From DAOPYU01 sp942493245 (GTDB lineage Bacteria > Sumerlaeota > Sumerlaeia > UBA8349): a stretch of DNA of 64,000 nt. The notes below the pieces were generated by a model. It worked only from the letters and a program-made list of their open reading frames with translations, searched no databases and had not been told where the DNA came from. Positions 1 to 8,229 of the stretch are shown here, piece by piece. The stretch is from contig OW818685.1 of assembly GCA_942493245.1 (NCBI GenBank), forward strand, positions 2,232,001 to 2,296,000. Direction: 5' to 3'. Made by a program: the position numbers and the translations under genes. The number at the start of each line of letters is the position of its first letter. Within the stretch, counting starts at the first letter, position 1.

Positions 1-1103
1 CCCCGCCCTTCCGGATTTTCCGCAGGGGGAGAATCAGGCGAAGACGCATTGGAGGGTTGAGGGAGAGTTGCGGGGACCAGAAGCAGATCTCCCAGATTCT
101 TGAACGGTTTTTCTTGGCGGTAGGCGATGATGGCCTGGGCCTCGTCCTGTTTGAGACCCGGGATACCGGTTGTGAGCTGGTTTTCATCGGCGGTAGCAAT
201 GTTGACGCGCGGTTTTCCATCTTGTGAGGTGTTCGGTTCCGATGAATAGATGGTCACCCATCTCACGAGTCCCTGAGGAGGCAGAACCTCCGGGCCAAGA
301 ATACTGGAAGAAGAAGGGTTATAGGACCCCGTATTGGGAGGCTCCGGTGTCTCCTGAGGACTCTCTGTGGGACGGCTGGAGTTGTCGTTTGTGCTACCTG
401 ACGCGCTTTCAGGTAGCACATTTCTGTTGCTGCCGTAATAGATGCCGGTGGTGAAACCTCGCACAAGTAGCAGTTCGTCAAGCGAGGTCAAGGGGGCGTT
501 TTTGCATGGATAGGGTTTGGACAGGGAACTGTAGTAGTCGTTTTCTGCGCCATTGGCTTCAGGGTCGCTGTCGCTGTCCTGCCAGTCGATCAGGGAGTCC
601 ACCAGGGTTTCATCCATCCCCTCGAGGGCTTCCAGCATTTCCCGGGTGGCCGTGCGCAGATTGAGTTTGCCTGCTTCATCTTCCAGACCGTAAAGGAATG
701 GATCGCCTTCGATGTCTGGATTGGGGCGCAGAATCGAGAAGGTTCCGTCTCCTATTTCGTAGTTGGCAAAAGCGGTTTCGTCATCGGCCCAGGTTTCGCT
801 CAGGGAATCGAGCGGTTCCTGATCGGCGAGAAGTTCGGCTTTGGCCCGTTCAATCCCGGCGGCAGCGATGTTGTGCAGACGATTGGTTTCACTGTAGTTA
901 CTCGCAAGCCGGAGGTGCGTCCGGGTGAGGAAGGCCAAGTTGCCCAGTATGATTGTGAGCACGGCAACGGTCCAGAGAACCACCACCAGGAGTGCGGCTC
1001 GGCGTGGGGAGGTTCGGACGTGGAAAAGTCCGGGGGTCGCTCGAATCAGACGGAATGGAGCAACCGGGAGGATACGACAGATCGGCGCGGAAGCAGGGTT
1101 CAT
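1..1103 (-). CDS. gspK: Type II secretion minor pseudopilin GspK (3' end cut by window)
   Basis: Large minor pseudopilin that caps the type II secretion pseudopilus tip together with GspI and GspJ in the periplasm. The 367 visible residues begin with a basic leader and an N-terminal hydrophobic helix (about residues 29-53, starting RRAALLVVV). There is then a long alpha domain, and near the left edge a helix-hairpin-helix-like segment containing VNIATADENQL and IPGLKQDEAQAIIAYR, typical of GspK C-terminal regions. The ATG lies inside the stop region of gspJ (ATGA overlap at 1100-1103), so the two genes are translationally coupled. A Ser/Pro/Asn-rich insert precedes the HhH segment. The end of the gene lies beyond base 1. 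Family assignment rests on gene order and these motifs. Confidence 0.88.
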   Translation of the reverse strand, partial: MNPASAPICRILPVAPFRLIRATPGLFHVRTSPRRAALLVVVLWTVAVLTIILGNLAFLTRTHLRLASNYSETNRLHNIAAAGIERAKAELLADQEPLDSLSETWADDETAFANYEIGDGTFSILRPNPDIEGDPFLYGLEDEAGKLNLRTATREMLEALEGMDETLVDSLIDWQDSDSDPEANGAENDYYSSLSKPYPCKNAPLTSLDELLLVRGFTTGIYYGSNRNVLPESASGSTNDNSSRPTESPQETPEPPNTGSYNPSSSSILGPEVLPPQGLVRWVTIYSSEPNTSQDGKPRVNIATADENQLTTGIPGLKQDEAQAIIAYRQEKPFKNLGDLLLVPATLPQPSNASSPDSPPAENPEGR

Positions 1104-2191
1104 GACTGTTTTTCACCTCCTGCTGGAGGTGGACCACCGGCGCCAGGCCCGTCAGGTGGGGGAGCGCCTTGTGGCTGGGAACCAGGGGGAGTCTGTCCGT
1201 CCGCAGGTTTTTCCTCTGTCCCCCTGTCGTTGCCCGATTTCGTATCGGGAGCGGAGGCGAGATTCAGTGAAACAAGTTTGGTGAGGGCCACCGGGTTGCT
1301 CACCCCATTCGGATCGGCAAAAACGAGAGTGATTTCGACGGCCAGGGGAAGGGTTTCCTTGCTGGTCCATTCAGCCACCCATTCCGTTCCGTCAAAGTAC
1401 ACAACATCAAAACTGACAATGTTGGGGGCCAATTCGAACATTTGCGAGGATTGGGTTTGGGTCTCTTGCTCGTCTTGTGTGGCGAGAGGATCGGTTTGGT
1501 TTTCAGGTTCCGCAAAGTTACCCGTCGGCACGATATTACGCAGCATGACGAGCATGGGCAATTCGGTGGCGGTGGGGGCTGTGAGGAAAACACGCAGTTC
1601 GCACAGGTCGGCACGGTTGTGGGTACCGGCGCCGTGGATCTGGCCGGTAGAGACGAATTGAAGGCTGTCGGATTGGAGCCAGGGTTCCTGCTCCGTATCA
1701 ATTGCATTCAGTTCCGGACTGGTTGTTCGGAAGTCGAGCGGTTTTTCAGGGGGGAACAAGAGATCCACGAGGGTTTCGGTAACTTCCTCGGAAACGTTAC
1801 CCGTAGAGTCCGGGTTCGATTCCGGAGCGTTTTCTGAAACACCGGAGGACGGAGTATTCTGGCGGCTTTGAGAAGAAACGGAAGTCGAGGGGCTTCCCGT
1901 TATTTCGGGCGGCTCGGTGTCAAGTCCTTCAAAGGTGATACCGGTCCTGGAATCGGGCGACAGGGCGCAGCGCAGGTGTTGCTCGAGGAGCGAGAAAACG
2001 GCGCGCGCGTATTGGTGATTGAACGAGGCGCTTCGGCTTCGGTTCCAGGTTCTTGTCGCAGCCAGATAGACGGAATAAGTGGCGCCCAGAATGAGCGAGG
2101 CGATGACCGTGGCCAGCAGGATCTCGATCAGCGTAAAGGCGCGTTTCGACGCGCGGCGAGGAATCGGGGGGACTGTGAGAGTTCGCCTCAT
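1100..2191 (-). CDS. gspJ: Type II secretion minor pseudopilin GspJ
   Basis: Minor pseudopilin of the type II secretion pseudopilus, expected to form the tip trimer with GspI and GspK. It has a type IV prepilin cleavage signature near residue 18 (RAFTLIEILLATVIASLILG: the N-methylated Phe, +5 Glu and hydrophobic helix). At 363 residues it is longer than classical GspJ (about 200). The excess is low-complexity Ser/Pro/Gln/Gly-rich sequence between residues 70 and 135 and a Pro/Gly-rich C-terminal tail after residue 320. The start overlaps the stop of gspI and its stop overlaps the gspK start, both by 4 bases. Order I-J-K and the signature make the call secure; the role of the low-complexity extensions is unknown. 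Confidence 0.88.
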   Translation of the reverse strand: MRRTLTVPPIPRRASKRAFTLIEILLATVIASLILGATYSVYLAATRTWNRSRSASFNHQYARAVFSLLEQHLRCALSPDSRTGITFEGLDTEPPEITGSPSTSVSSQSRQNTPSSGVSENAPESNPDSTGNVSEEVTETLVDLLFPPEKPLDFRTTSPELNAIDTEQEPWLQSDSLQFVSTGQIHGAGTHNRADLCELRVFLTAPTATELPMLVMLRNIVPTGNFAEPENQTDPLATQDEQETQTQSSQMFELAPNIVSFDVVYFDGTEWVAEWTSKETLPLAVEITLVFADPNGVSNPVALTKLVSLNLASAPDTKSGNDRGTEEKPADGQTPPGSQPQGAPPPDGPGAGGPPPAGGEKQS

Positions 2192-2640
2192 GGATTCGAT
2201 GCCTTGGCGTTCGGGTCTTCGGTGGCGGTCAGCAGAGTCGCTGTCGCGTAGTTCTTGGGACCGAGCGAGTCGGTCCAGGTTATTTCAACAGTCAGCAGGA
2301 AAAGGCTTTCGACCTCTGTTTCCTGGATTTCATAGGTCCAGGAGAAACCGGTGTTGTCTTCTTCAAACTGTCCCTCCTGAGCCTCTTCCTGCCACGCGCC
2401 CGAGTAGCGGATTTCCTCGATGAGGTTTTGCGCCAGGATGGTCGCGCGGGTGGTGTCTTCCGCATATTTTTCGGACCGCACGTGGTCGTTGATACTCTGA
2501 ATCGAGCCAACGATGGCGATGCTGAAGATTGCCAGCGCCAGCAGAACCTCGATGAGGGTGAAACCGAATGTTCGGTTTGACTCCCCAAGGGCGCGGGAAA
2601 AAGACCGACAGGTTTTGATTGGCGAACCGTGTCGTATCAT
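2188..2640 (-). CDS. gspI: Type II secretion minor pseudopilin GspI
   Basis: Minor pseudopilin that nucleates pseudopilus assembly. The 150-residue product carries the prepilin motif FGFTLIEVLLALAIFSIAIVG at about residues 26-46, with the conserved +5 Glu, followed by a short globular domain with the family-like stretch ATILAQNLIEEIRYSG. The leader before the cleavage site is about 25 residues, longer than typical, so an alternative internal start is possible, but none has a better ribosome-binding site. Its ATG overlaps the gspH stop (ATGA, 2637-2640) and its stop overlaps the gspJ start. The length fits GspI well. Confidence 0.9.
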   Translation of the reverse strand: MIRHGSPIKTCRSFSRALGESNRTFGFTLIEVLLALAIFSIAIVGSIQSINDHVRSEKYAEDTTRATILAQNLIEEIRYSGAWQEEAQEGQFEEDNTGFSWTYEIQETEVESLFLLTVEITWTDSLGPKNYATATLLTATEDPNAKASNP

Positions 2641-3485
2641 GTTCCCTTCCCTTTGGGGGCGCCGGATCGAGTGGCTCCACTCATGGGTCTGGAACGGTCC
2701 GTATTTCTGGAGCCTCCTTCTGTGCTGTTCCTCGTGCTCCTTGTGAGGCGGTCCCTCAGGGTTCCGTTTTTCATCTCGCCGGGGGGAGGGTCTTGAAGTG
2801 TGTTGTCCGAATGAAATTCTGCGCCGAACGAATCGTCTGTCTCCGTCTGGACGTTGTTGACGTCAAGCCCCGGCAGGGTCTGCGGAGTGGGAGCGCCGAG
2901 CGGCTGTTCCTGATCCTGTGTCGCCTCGACGGCTGGGTTTTCAATCAGGCGCACGGCGGATGTCAACCCCGAGATTGTCACGCCAAGGTAGCGAGTACCA
3001 CAATTCAGCACGAAACTCGCATTATCGGCGGTTCCGTCGCGGCGGAACTCGATATAGGGATCTTCTTCGTTCGTGTCGGACGTTTCGCTGGCGGATTCCT
3101 CCTCGGACTCGTTTTCGCCTTCACCGTCCGACTCGATGATCAGATCCGTGAAGGTGACGCCTTCGGGCAGCGTGTAGAGTGAAAAACCGGACGCCTCGTA
3201 GAGCGAATAAACGCCCGGCTCGTCCTGGGGGAAACGTTCGACCGCTACGGCACACTGACCGGCAGGGGGATCGAAGTAGAGCCGGTAAGACGACGACTCG
3301 AACACGGCCATGCTGTTGCAGAACTGCACCATGTCCGTGAGGCGCCGGGTGGCGTCGCGCAGCTTGTGGTCGTCCGAGTTACTGAGGAAGAGCGGGATCG
3401 CCACGCCGGCGGACATGATCGCCACGATGGCGAGCGCCACGAGCAACTCGATCAGCGTGAAGGCCCCGCGGGTGGGCCTGCGCAC
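2637..3485 (-). CDS. gspH: Type II secretion minor pseudopilin GspH
   Basis: Minor pseudopilin GspH, which links the major pseudopilin shaft to the I-J-K tip. It starts with GTG, preceded by GGGAG about 10 bases upstream. The prepilin motif GAFTLIELLVALAIVAIMSAG is at residues 7-27, very close to the N-terminus as in most pseudopilins. The 282-residue protein is longer than usual (about 170). A region around residues 115-130 is a run of Glu/Ser/Asp, and the C-terminus (after residue 225) is a Ser/Arg/Thr-rich tail of low complexity. It lies two bases downstream of the gspG stop and overlaps gspI. Membership in the T2SS operon is clear; H rather than another minor pseudopilin is inferred from the order. 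Confidence 0.85.
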   Translation of the reverse strand: MRRPTRGAFTLIELLVALAIVAIMSAGVAIPLFLSNSDDHKLRDATRRLTDMVQFCNSMAVFESSSYRLYFDPPAGQCAVAVERFPQDEPGVYSLYEASGFSLYTLPEGVTFTDLIIESDGEGENESEEESASETSDTNEEDPYIEFRRDGTADNASFVLNCGTRYLGVTISGLTSAVRLIENPAVEATQDQEQPLGAPTPQTLPGLDVNNVQTETDDSFGAEFHSDNTLQDPPPGEMKNGTLRDRLTRSTRNSTEGGSRNTDRSRPMSGATRSGAPKGKGT

Positions 3486-3487
3486 GG

Positions 3488-3955
3488 TTATCTGGCTCCC
3501 GCTTCGGAGGCGCCCGAGTCCATGCCGGCATCCCAGTTGCCGATATCGGCGTTTTCGCCTTCGCCGCCCTCTTGTTTATCCAGACCGTAGGTCACGATAT
3601 CGTAGGAGTCCACGTTTTGCTGGCCGGGGTTCAGATAGACGTAAGGTTCGCCCCAGGGGTCGATGGGGAGACGTTTGAGATAGGGACCTTTCCAGCGGGT
3701 GGAATCGTCGGAATCGGGCGCGGTGATCAGTCCGGTGAGGCCTTCTTCTTCATCCGGGTACCGCATCATGTCGAGTTTGAAGGCCTCCAGGCCGGTTTCG
3801 ATCACATTGATATCGCCCAGGGCGCGTTTCTTGCGGGCTTCGCCCGGCTGATCGCGCATGAAGAGCATGGCGGCGGTGGCCAGGGTGGCGATGATGACAA
3901 GCACCACCAGCACTTCGATCAGGGTGAAACCTCGCTGTTGTTTCCGTTGCATCAT
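3488..3955 (-). CDS. gspG: Type II secretion major pseudopilin GspG
   Basis: Major pseudopilin that polymerises into the periplasmic piston pushing substrates through the outer-membrane secretin. The sequence has the canonical cleavage motif QRGFTLIEVLVVLVIIATLA (Gly-Phe junction, +5 Glu). The textbook GspG body follows: ALGDINVIETGLEAFKLDMMRYP, then WKGPYLKRLPIDPWGEPYVYLNPG, and an Asp-rich calcium-loop region near the end. The 155-residue length is normal. AAGGAG precedes the start by 9 bases; a second in-frame ATG follows immediately. A 61-base gap separates it from gspF upstream. This is the most confidently identified pseudopilin here. Confidence 0.97.
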   Translation of the reverse strand: MMQRKQQRGFTLIEVLVVLVIIATLATAAMLFMRDQPGEARKKRALGDINVIETGLEAFKLDMMRYPDEEEGLTGLITAPDSDDSTRWKGPYLKRLPIDPWGEPYVYLNPGQQNVDSYDIVTYGLDKQEGGEGENADIGNWDAGMDSGASEAGAR

Positions 3956-4016
3956 GGAACTGTTCTCCTTTTCGAGTTATTTTACGGGTGTTGAAAACTT
4001 TTCCGAAAATGCGTTC

Positions 4017-5234
4017 TCATCCGATCATCTGGTTCATCTTGAACATGGGCAGCAACATGGCCATTGCGATGAAACCGACCAGAGCCGCCATCCCCAGGAT
4101 CATCATGGGGGTTAACATACTCAGAAGGATCTTGATGGTGTTGCGTGTTTCCATCTCATAGACACCGGCGACCTTTTCAAGCATTTTGTCCAAGTGACCC
4201 GATTCTTCTCCAGCCGAAATCATGTATCGTACCATCTCGGGAAACAGTGGCTCGTCGCGCATGCCGCGCGCCAGGCCGCTGCCGGTGCGCACGTGTTCCT
4301 GAATGCGGCTCACGGCTTCGTTCATGACATAACTGCCCAGAACCCGTTTGACAACATCGAGAGCCTCCATCAGGGGAACCCCGCCGTTGAGCAAGGCGCT
4401 GAGCGAACGGGCAAAGCGGGCGATGGAGGAACGGCGCACCAGGCGTCCGAACAAGGGAAGATTAATCTTGATCTGATCCAGAATCCGCTGCCCTTGAACC
4501 GAGTTTTTGAGCCATACCCCCAGCACAACCAACGCTCCCGCCACGGCCAGGCAGTGGGGAATGTGTGTCGTGATGAATCCGCTCATGCCCAACAGGATCT
4601 TGGTCGGAGTGGGAAGCGCCGATTCCATGCCGACGTACATGGTCGCCATTTTGGGGACAGCTGTCGCCAGCAGGAAGATGACGATTCCGATGGCGAGGAG
4701 GAGGAGGATAATCGGGTAGATCATGGCCGAGACGATTTCGCTGCGGACTTCGTGGTCGCGTTCGGCAAAGTCCGCCAGGTCTTCGAGTACCGAACCGAGA
4801 ATGCCGCCCGTTTCGCCCACGCGCACCATGGCCACCATCATGTCGGAGAACGCTTTCGGGTGGCGGGCCATCGCGTGCGAGAGCGACTGGCCGTCCATGA
4901 CGTTGCCGTGGATGTCGGTCATGATGGCTTTGAAGGATCGGCTTTCCACCTGAGTTGAGAGGGCCTTGAGGCATTCGGCCAGCGGGATGCCTGCGGAAAC
5001 GAGCGTGGCGAGACGGCGCAGCATCAGCACCATTTCGGACAAGGCCACCGATCCGGTCGAGCCGGAAGTGCGCGCCTGGGTCGAGACGTCGGCGTTGGCG
5101 TCTTCGGTTATTTCCGTGACAAAAAGGCCCTGTTTGCCCAGTTCATCCTGAGCGGCGTTCCTCGATGCAGCGTTCAACGCGCCTTGAGTACGCTTGCCGT
5201 TTTTGTCCAGGGCTTTATAGGCAAACACCGGCAT
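4017..5234 (-). CDS. gspF: Type II secretion inner-membrane platform protein GspF
   Basis: Polytopic inner-membrane platform protein that couples the GspE ATPase to pseudopilus assembly. The 405-residue product starts MPVFAYKALDKNGK, the standard GspF/PilC beginning. An upstream in-frame extension to 5366 would run through a palindromic intergenic repeat and is rejected. Two T2SSF domains are seen, the first around LRRLATLVSAGIPLAECLKAL and the second around FARSLSALLNGGVPLMEALD. Three membrane segments fit the family: IIYP-type helix after SAMIYPIILLLLAIG, IPHCLAVAGALVVLGVWL, and the C-terminal LTPMMILGMAALVGFIAMAML. It lies between gspE and gspG in the conserved E-F-G order. Confidence 0.95.
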   Translation of the reverse strand: MPVFAYKALDKNGKRTQGALNAASRNAAQDELGKQGLFVTEITEDANADVSTQARTSGSTGSVALSEMVLMLRRLATLVSAGIPLAECLKALSTQVESRSFKAIMTDIHGNVMDGQSLSHAMARHPKAFSDMMVAMVRVGETGGILGSVLEDLADFAERDHEVRSEIVSAMIYPIILLLLAIGIVIFLLATAVPKMATMYVGMESALPTPTKILLGMSGFITTHIPHCLAVAGALVVLGVWLKNSVQGQRILDQIKINLPLFGRLVRRSSIARFARSLSALLNGGVPLMEALDVVKRVLGSYVMNEAVSRIQEHVRTGSGLARGMRDEPLFPEMVRYMISAGEESGHLDKMLEKVAGVYEMETRNTIKILLSMLTPMMILGMAALVGFIAMAMLLPMFKMNQMIG

Positions 5235-5607
5235 GAATAAAAACCGGACCTCTCTTAAACAAATTACGGGACGCCAGCCTTGGAAGGTTGCCGGCGTCCC
5301 GCCGACTGCACAGGAGGCGCGTTTTCGCCTCCACTCTGAAAACCGGAACGTGCGCAGACACAACAACCCACATGGACGTCAGCAGAATACATGAAAAATC
5401 TTCCGCTGCCGAGGTTGTTGACACACTACCACGAACCGATTGAAAAGCAAATCCCGATTTACTGGTTCAAATTCCCATCCGGCCCTGCGTCAGGTGCGCG
5501 CGAAGCCGCGATGAGAGGTTTTATCTTAAATCGAACCGCCTGTTTCAGGCACTTTGACTCCGGGCCTGCGCCCGATCGGGTTCTCTCAGGAAAGGCCGGG
5601 ACGACAA
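5235..5607. other. Intergenic gap inside the gsp operon
   Basis: This 373-base gap separates the gspE stop from the gspF start in an otherwise tightly packed operon. Its gspF-proximal half carries two palindromes (5267-5301 and 5313-5332, listed separately). The remaining part (5333-5607) shows no convincing reading frame on either strand, only a weak CCTG/CAGG hairpin near 5540-5550. The break suggests insertion of a palindromic element or a separate promoter or RNA-processing point for gspF-K. Confidence 0.5.
5267..5332. repeat. Double palindromic (REP-like) element between gspE and gspF
   Basis: Two adjacent hairpins are visible. The first pairs CGGGACGCC (5267-5275) with GGCGTCCCG (5293-5301), enclosing a partly self-complementary loop. 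The second pairs GGAGGCG (5313-5319) with CGCCTCC (5326-5332) around a 6-base loop. GC-rich palindromic modules of this style are commonly dispersed between genes in genomes, which is the basis for calling it REP-like. Only one complete copy is visible in this window. Confidence 0.55.
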
Positions 5608-7305
5608 TCAGTCGTCGAAGCCGTCCAATTGCGTTGTGCGCAACACATCGTCGAAAGAGGCGATGCCTTTGCAGATCTTCTCCCATCCCTCTTCGCGCAT
5701 GGTGTGCATTCTGCCGCGAGCGATCTTCTTGATCGTGATGCTCGACTCGCGATTCAGGATCGAGCGCTGCAGATCGTCGTTCATCAGCAGGAGTTCCGAC
5801 ACGGCCACTCGGCCCGAGTATCCCCGGTTGCGGCACGCTTCGCACCCCACCGCTTTGTAGAAGGTGATCCCCTTGACATCGTTTGCCGTCTTGCCAAACT
5901 GGCTCAACAGAGAAGAATCGGGGGTGAAGGCTTCTTTGCAGGCGGGGCACAGACGGCGCACCAGACGTTGGGCCACCACGCCCTGAAGCGAAGAAGCGAT
6001 CAGGAACGGCTCGACCCCCATGTCAATCAGACGGGTCACGGCGCTGGCCGCATCGTTGGTGTGGAGCGTGCTGAAAATCAGGTGGCCGGTCAGAGCGCCC
6101 CGGATGGCGATTTCAGCGGTTTCAAGGTCGCGGATTTCACCGACCATCAGAATGTCCGGATCCTGGCGCAGGATGGCGCGCAGACCCGAGGAGAACGTCA
6201 TGCCGCGCGCTTCGCGCACCGGAATCTGGTTGATGCCGTCCATCTGGTATTCCACCGGGTCTTCAATGGTGATGATTTTTTTCTCGGGAGTATAGATCTT
6301 GTTGAGGGTCGCGTAAAGGGTGGTGCTCTTTCCCGAACCGGTCGGGCCGGTCACCAGGATGATGCCGTAGCTGCGATCCAGCAGTTGGCTGTATTGGTTG
6401 TAGTTATCGGGGGAAAAGCCCAACTCTTCGAGCGAGACGCGCGTGGCGCTCTTGTTGAGCAGACGCATGACGATGGACTCGCCGAAGACGGTTGGCAGAC
6501 TCGACACACGAATGTCCACCTGGGCGTTGGGCAGGTTGATGCGAATGTGGCCGTCCTGGGGTTCGTGACGTTTGGCGATGTCCATGCCCGCCATGATCTT
6601 GATACGCGAGGAGATAGCGGCCTGAAGGTGTTTGGGAGGCGGGGCGGTTTCCTGCAAAATCCCGTCAATGCGGTACTTGACCTTCACTTCGCGTTCAAAG
6701 GGTTCGATGTGGATGTCCGAGGCGCCTTCCTGGATGCCCTGAGAGATGATCAGGTTGACCAGGTTGATGAGGGTGGGTTCCGCCGCTTTTTCTTCCAAGT
6801 CGTGGATGAAATACTCTTCCGCGGGGGAGTCGAAATCGTCGTCGCCGGGGCTCATGCCCGCCAGCAGGCGCTCGACGGTGATATCGTAAGATTTTTCAAT
6901 GGTTTTCAGCAGTTCGCGGCGTGAACAGAGAACCGGACGCACCTGGTACCCGGTCGAAAATTGGACTTCCTGGATGGCATCGGTTTCGGTCGGGTCGGAG
7001 AGGGCCAGAGTCAGGAAGCCGTTTTCCTGACCGATGGGCATGCAGGTGTGTTCCTGCACGATTTCCAGCGGGACGCAGGCGAGCACGTTCTGGGGCACCT
7101 GTGTGCCGTTGAGGCGCTGCCAGGGCAGGTTGAAGTGGTTCGAGAGCGCCTTGAGGAGCGTTTCTTCGCTCAGGTGGTTGAGTTCCAAAAGGCACTGATC
7201 GAGTGGTTTTCCAGTAGATTGCTGGTGATTCAGGGCTTCCTCGAATTGCATTAAGGTGATGGTTTCTTCCTCGAGGAGCGCACTACCCAAGTCTGGATTA
7301 AACAC
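5608..7305 (-). CDS. gspE: Type II secretion ATPase GspE
   Basis: Cytoplasmic hexameric ATPase that powers pseudopilus assembly through GspF and GspL. It has an N-terminal T2SSE_N-like domain (GSALLEEETITLMQFEEAL and PLDQCLLELNHLSEETLLKAL) and a central catalytic domain. Visible motifs are SDIHIEPFE, Walker A GPTGSGKST, Asp box ITIEDPVEY, Walker B ILMVGEIRD and the His box STLHTNDA. A C-terminal zinc tetracysteine module (CPAC...CEAC) is present. I place the start at GTG 7305-7303 because a perfect GGAGG lies 7 bases upstream, giving 565 residues. An in-frame ATG at 7410 (600 residues) lacks a ribosome-binding site and adds a Pro/Arg-rich stretch. First gene of the gspE-K operon. Confidence 0.95.
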   Translation of the reverse strand: MFNPDLGSALLEEETITLMQFEEALNHQQSTGKPLDQCLLELNHLSEETLLKALSNHFNLPWQRLNGTQVPQNVLACVPLEIVQEHTCMPIGQENGFLTLALSDPTETDAIQEVQFSTGYQVRPVLCSRRELLKTIEKSYDITVERLLAGMSPGDDDFDSPAEEYFIHDLEEKAAEPTLINLVNLIISQGIQEGASDIHIEPFEREVKVKYRIDGILQETAPPPKHLQAAISSRIKIMAGMDIAKRHEPQDGHIRINLPNAQVDIRVSSLPTVFGESIVMRLLNKSATRVSLEELGFSPDNYNQYSQLLDRSYGIILVTGPTGSGKSTTLYATLNKIYTPEKKIITIEDPVEYQMDGINQIPVREARGMTFSSGLRAILRQDPDILMVGEIRDLETAEIAIRGALTGHLIFSTLHTNDAASAVTRLIDMGVEPFLIASSLQGVVAQRLVRRLCPACKEAFTPDSSLLSQFGKTANDVKGITFYKAVGCEACRNRGYSGRVAVSELLLMNDDLQRSILNRESSITIKKIARGRMHTMREEGWEKICKGIASFDDVLRTTQLDGFDD

Positions 7306-7317
7306 TTTTCTACCTCC
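7303..7317 (-). promoter_or_regulatory. Ribosome-binding site deciding the gspE start
   Basis: On the minus strand GGAGG (7317-7313), a 7-base spacer and GTG (7305-7303) form an ideal initiation site. The family-conserved N-terminal domain begins only a few residues later. The longer alternative beginning with ATG at 7410 has no Shine-Dalgarno sequence and starts inside a direct-repeat region, so this internal GTG is preferred. Confidence 0.65.
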
Positions 7318-7410
7318 GGCCTTCGCGGATCTCGGCCCCCTGGGACGCCGAGTCGGCAGTTCAACGGGAAAATTGATTGGATTGAGGGAGGTCCAGTCTA
7401 TTTCATGCAT

Positions 7411-7459
7411 TTGAGAACGCTACGCACCCCTTTGTCGTACAATTGAGAACGCTACGCAC
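7411..7459. repeat. Tandem 17-base direct repeat upstream of gspE
   Basis: The 17-mer TTGAGAACGCTACGCAC occurs at 7411-7427 and again at 7443-7459, identical and with a 32-base period (about three helical turns). With the gspE start placed at 7305 it lies about 105 bases upstream, in the promoter or leader region of the secretion operon. Two same-face identical sites suggest an activator or repressor binding array. No protein can be named from the sequence. Confidence 0.6.
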
Positions 7460-7978
7460 TCAGTCGGATCTCCTGAACCGTTCCATATGGTTCGTTTTCA
7501 GCCCAATCAGACTGCCACCGGGAGAAACAGCAAGAAGCATTCCATTAGGAGAATTGACTGGAATTGTGTGGATTTTTGCGCGGAGGATAGAGGGAAACGG
7601 ACAACCTACTGCCTGATAATTGCTCCAAATCCGCTTTCAGGGTCGGCTTTTATCTTGTTTGAAAAGAACTCTTTATATTTTTCAATCGTGTGCATTCCGT
7701 CTGAATTCAATGATTCGGCTTGGGAACTGCTCTGGGTCTTGGCGTTCCGAAATGGGCCTGTTTCTGGTAAAAGGTTGGTAAGCGGGGAGATTTGAGTGTT
7801 CGTTTTGGTCCAATATTCCGTGGGTGTTTGTTTTGAAAAGGGAGGCGCTTCCCGCTTCTCAGATTGATTTCAATAGAGATATTAGTGGATTTTGTGAGAG
7901 TTCAACGGGTAAATCTTCTCTCAGGGGGTTTCTGTCTTCAAGAGCAGAAGTTCCGTTTTTTATGGATCGTTTGAAGTG
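7460..7978. other. Long non-coding region between gspE and the phosphate genes
   Basis: About 500 bases of visibly lower GC content separate the divergent gsp operon and the PhoU-like/pit pair. The longest open frame (about 100 codons from 7487 on the plus strand) has no ribosome-binding site and no recognisable motif, so I do not call it a gene. I see no tRNA or riboswitch signature. Confidence 0.4.
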
Positions 7979-7996
7979 CTAACAGAATTCTAACAG
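7979..7996. promoter_or_regulatory. Putative Pho box upstream of the PhoU-like/pit pair
   Basis: Direct repeat CTAACAG-AATT-CTAACAG with an 11-base period; on the other strand it reads CTGTTAG-AATT-CTGTTAG. Known PhoB/PhoP targets are 11-base-period direct repeats (CTGTCAT-type in Proteobacteria, TTAACA-type in Bacillus). The same arrangement recurs before pstS at 61852-61869. It lies about 90 bases upstream of the predicted -35 element at 8085. Confidence 0.7.
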
Positions 7997-8084
7997 TGGG
8001 AGGAATGTGGGGCAAAGACCCATAAAAATCGGGAAAACAGGTCTGCCGATGGGGAGTCCGAATGGGTGGGGGGGATTTTCTGGC

Positions 8085-8113
8085 TTGACAGTTTTGTTGG
8101 GATTCTGTTAGGT
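8085..8113 (+). promoter_or_regulatory. Predicted sigma-70-type promoter for the PhoU-like/pit pair
   Basis: TTGACA (8085-8090), a 17-base spacer and TTAGGT (8108-8113) resemble a housekeeping promoter with a perfect -35 and a weak -10. A further CTGTTAG half-site (8105-8111) overlaps the -10, in the opposite orientation to the upstream repeat at 7979. The element lies about 115 bases before the start codon at 8230. Confidence 0.5.
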
Positions 8114-8229
8114 TCAGCCGAAAGGTTGAGTTTGGATGTGTTGTCACAGGCCTGGGGTTTCTGGAGAGTGGGGATAACTGTGCTTGCGGCGTCTCATCCA
8201 GCCAGTTTGAGTGAAGATAGAGGAGCGCG

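Noticed and set aside
5234..5366. N-terminal extension of GspF
   Set aside because: The extra 44 codons translate a palindromic intergenic repeat, and the standard GspF beginning (MPVFAYKALD) starts at 5234.
7487..7795. Possible 102-residue protein in the gsp-pit intergenic region
   Set aside because: No ribosome-binding site and no recognisable motif in a low-GC spacer; more likely a chance frame.
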